In this document: one piece after another, positions 63,111-64,000 of the stretch
Numbering within the stretch: the first letter of the stretch is position 1
Layout: each line of letters opens with the position of its first letter
Assembly: GCA_013399015.1 (NCBI GenBank)
Contig: VWZX01008936.1
Coordinates: 5,221,126 to 5,285,125, forward strand
Direction: 5' to 3'
DNA: 64,000 bases
DNA from: Galbula dea
Lineage: Eukaryota > Chordata > Aves > Piciformes > Galbulidae
Program-made: the position numbers and the translations under genes
Notes under the pieces: model-generated
Seen by the model: the letters and a program-made list of their open reading frames with translations, nothing else
Database searches by the model: none
Told to the model about the DNA's origin: nothing

Positions 63111-64000
63111 TCAACAGACCAAAGTTGGCATCTTTAGGCCATCATCATGATTCAGGGTAGCTGAAACTCAGGGAATGACAGGTGCTAAATACATTTCAGA
63201 GTGTGTTATGCACTGAAGTAGTGAGTGCATAGATTCAGTTGGCAGCGGATGACTGAACGTAGTCCCCATCTGATACTCTGGTTTGCAAACATGCAAGTGG
63301 CTTAAGGAATTCTTGTAAAATCTGTCTTTTATTAATTGCTGTATACTATTCTTCACTGCTGCTCCTTCCCCAGCTTTTGCTTAATGCATACAGAATACTA
63401 TGGAGGCATTAGTTATACTTTTCAAAATAAAGCCTTGGAAAAAAGACCCAATGCACTCTGGAAGATTTTTTTTTTTCCAAAGGTTTTCATTCTAAGATGT
63501 ATCAATTTCATTTTTTTTAGTTGCCTCTACTATTAAATCTCATCTACAGTTGAACAGGAATTGGTTAAGAGGAACACCTTCCTTCCTTTGAACATTGTGC
63601 TGAAAGTTAGTATCAAAGTGGATTATTAGAGCCTAAAACTCAGATCTGAATTGGGAACTTTATGAAGTAATCAGTTCTGGATGGAATTTTTGTTCTCCTT
63701 GATAATATGTATTTTTACTTAGCATTCTTGCACTTGTGTCAGCGCTTTCTGAGTGTGTGGGAAGCAGGGCATATCGGCGTTTTTTTGGTTGTGTGAGGTT
63801 TATTCCCCCTCTGAAGATCATATGAGATGAAAGTCTGAGCTATTTGGAGAATCTGTGTAAGTACTGTTGAAGAGGTTGTCAGTGTTATTAATAGTGATAA
63901 AGCACAGAAGACTTATTCCCAGCTTAGCATGAATGTACAGATAAAGGTTTAGAACAAATAGAAGTTCCTGTACTAGGCAACGAATGCCCTTAATTGATGC

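Larger units (their letters stand above)
14715..64000 (+). other. PRKCE: 5' portion of PRKCE intron 2
   Basis: Non-coding DNA follows the exon to the end of the window. The next PRKCE exon should encode the pseudosubstrate and first C1 domain (a Cys/His-rich zinc-binding module). I looked for it on the + strand and did not find it, so the intron runs past 64000. It carries the LTR, CR1 and low-complexity features listed separately. The blocks 14715-17298, 17830-30759, 30911-31670, 31746-37094, 37421-45104, 45211-48700, 50761-53204, 53461-56025, 56293-57933, 58043-60524, 61005-62900 and 63111-64000 contain no further gene or repeat that I can support. Confidence 0.8.

Noticed and set aside
1..64000. 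tRNA, rRNA, snoRNA, microRNA and CRISPR arrays
   Set aside because: I looked for tRNA-like A/B boxes, long hairpins and regularly spaced identical repeats and saw none that stand up.

Overview
This window looks like a stretch of bird nuclear DNA lying inside one very large gene. The bird assignment rests on five CR1-type LINE 3' ends, two of them opening with the octamer-type cat(a)gaatca repeat of CR1 tails, and on LTR families of a type I associate with avian endogenous retroviruses. I cannot name the species. The base composition is AT-rich and interrupted in every frame, as expected for intron. There is no sign of bacterial or organellar organisation.

The only coding sequence I can defend is a 64-base exon at 14651-14714 on the + strand. 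It encodes IDLEPEGRVYVIIDLSG followed by SSGE. This matches the end of the C2-like domain of protein kinase C epsilon (PRKCE), and it has a good acceptor and a donor in the expected phase. I read 1-14650 as the end of PRKCE intron 1 and 14715-64000 as the start of intron 2. Neither the preceding exon (ending ...EDW in the family) nor the following one (pseudosubstrate and C1A) is in the window.

The rest is intron with scattered insertions. In order: an LTR at about 889-1483 (+); a CR1 scrap at 2258-2312; a 25-bp tandem duplication at 2566-2615; an A/C-rich tract near 12.8 kb; the exon; a complete solo LTR at 17304-17824 (sense on the - strand) with 5-bp target-site duplications; a CR1 piece at 30.76 kb (-); G/T-rich low-complexity tracts at 31.7, 37.1, 49.9 and 57.9 kb; a CR1 piece at 45.1 kb (+); a small CpG-rich patch near 49.0-49.1 kb; two fragments of one LTR family in opposite orientation (50041-50760 + and 60525-61004 -); CR1 at 56.03-56.29 kb (+); and CR1 at 62.90-63.11 kb (-).

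I found no undescribed multi-gene system. The points most worth following up are the tandem 5' splice site of the PRKCE exon, the intact solo LTR with a 20-bp palindrome near its 5' (sense) end, the CpG-rich patch at 49 kb as a possible intragenic promoter or enhancer, and the predominance of G/T-rich tracts on the transcribed gene's sense strand.
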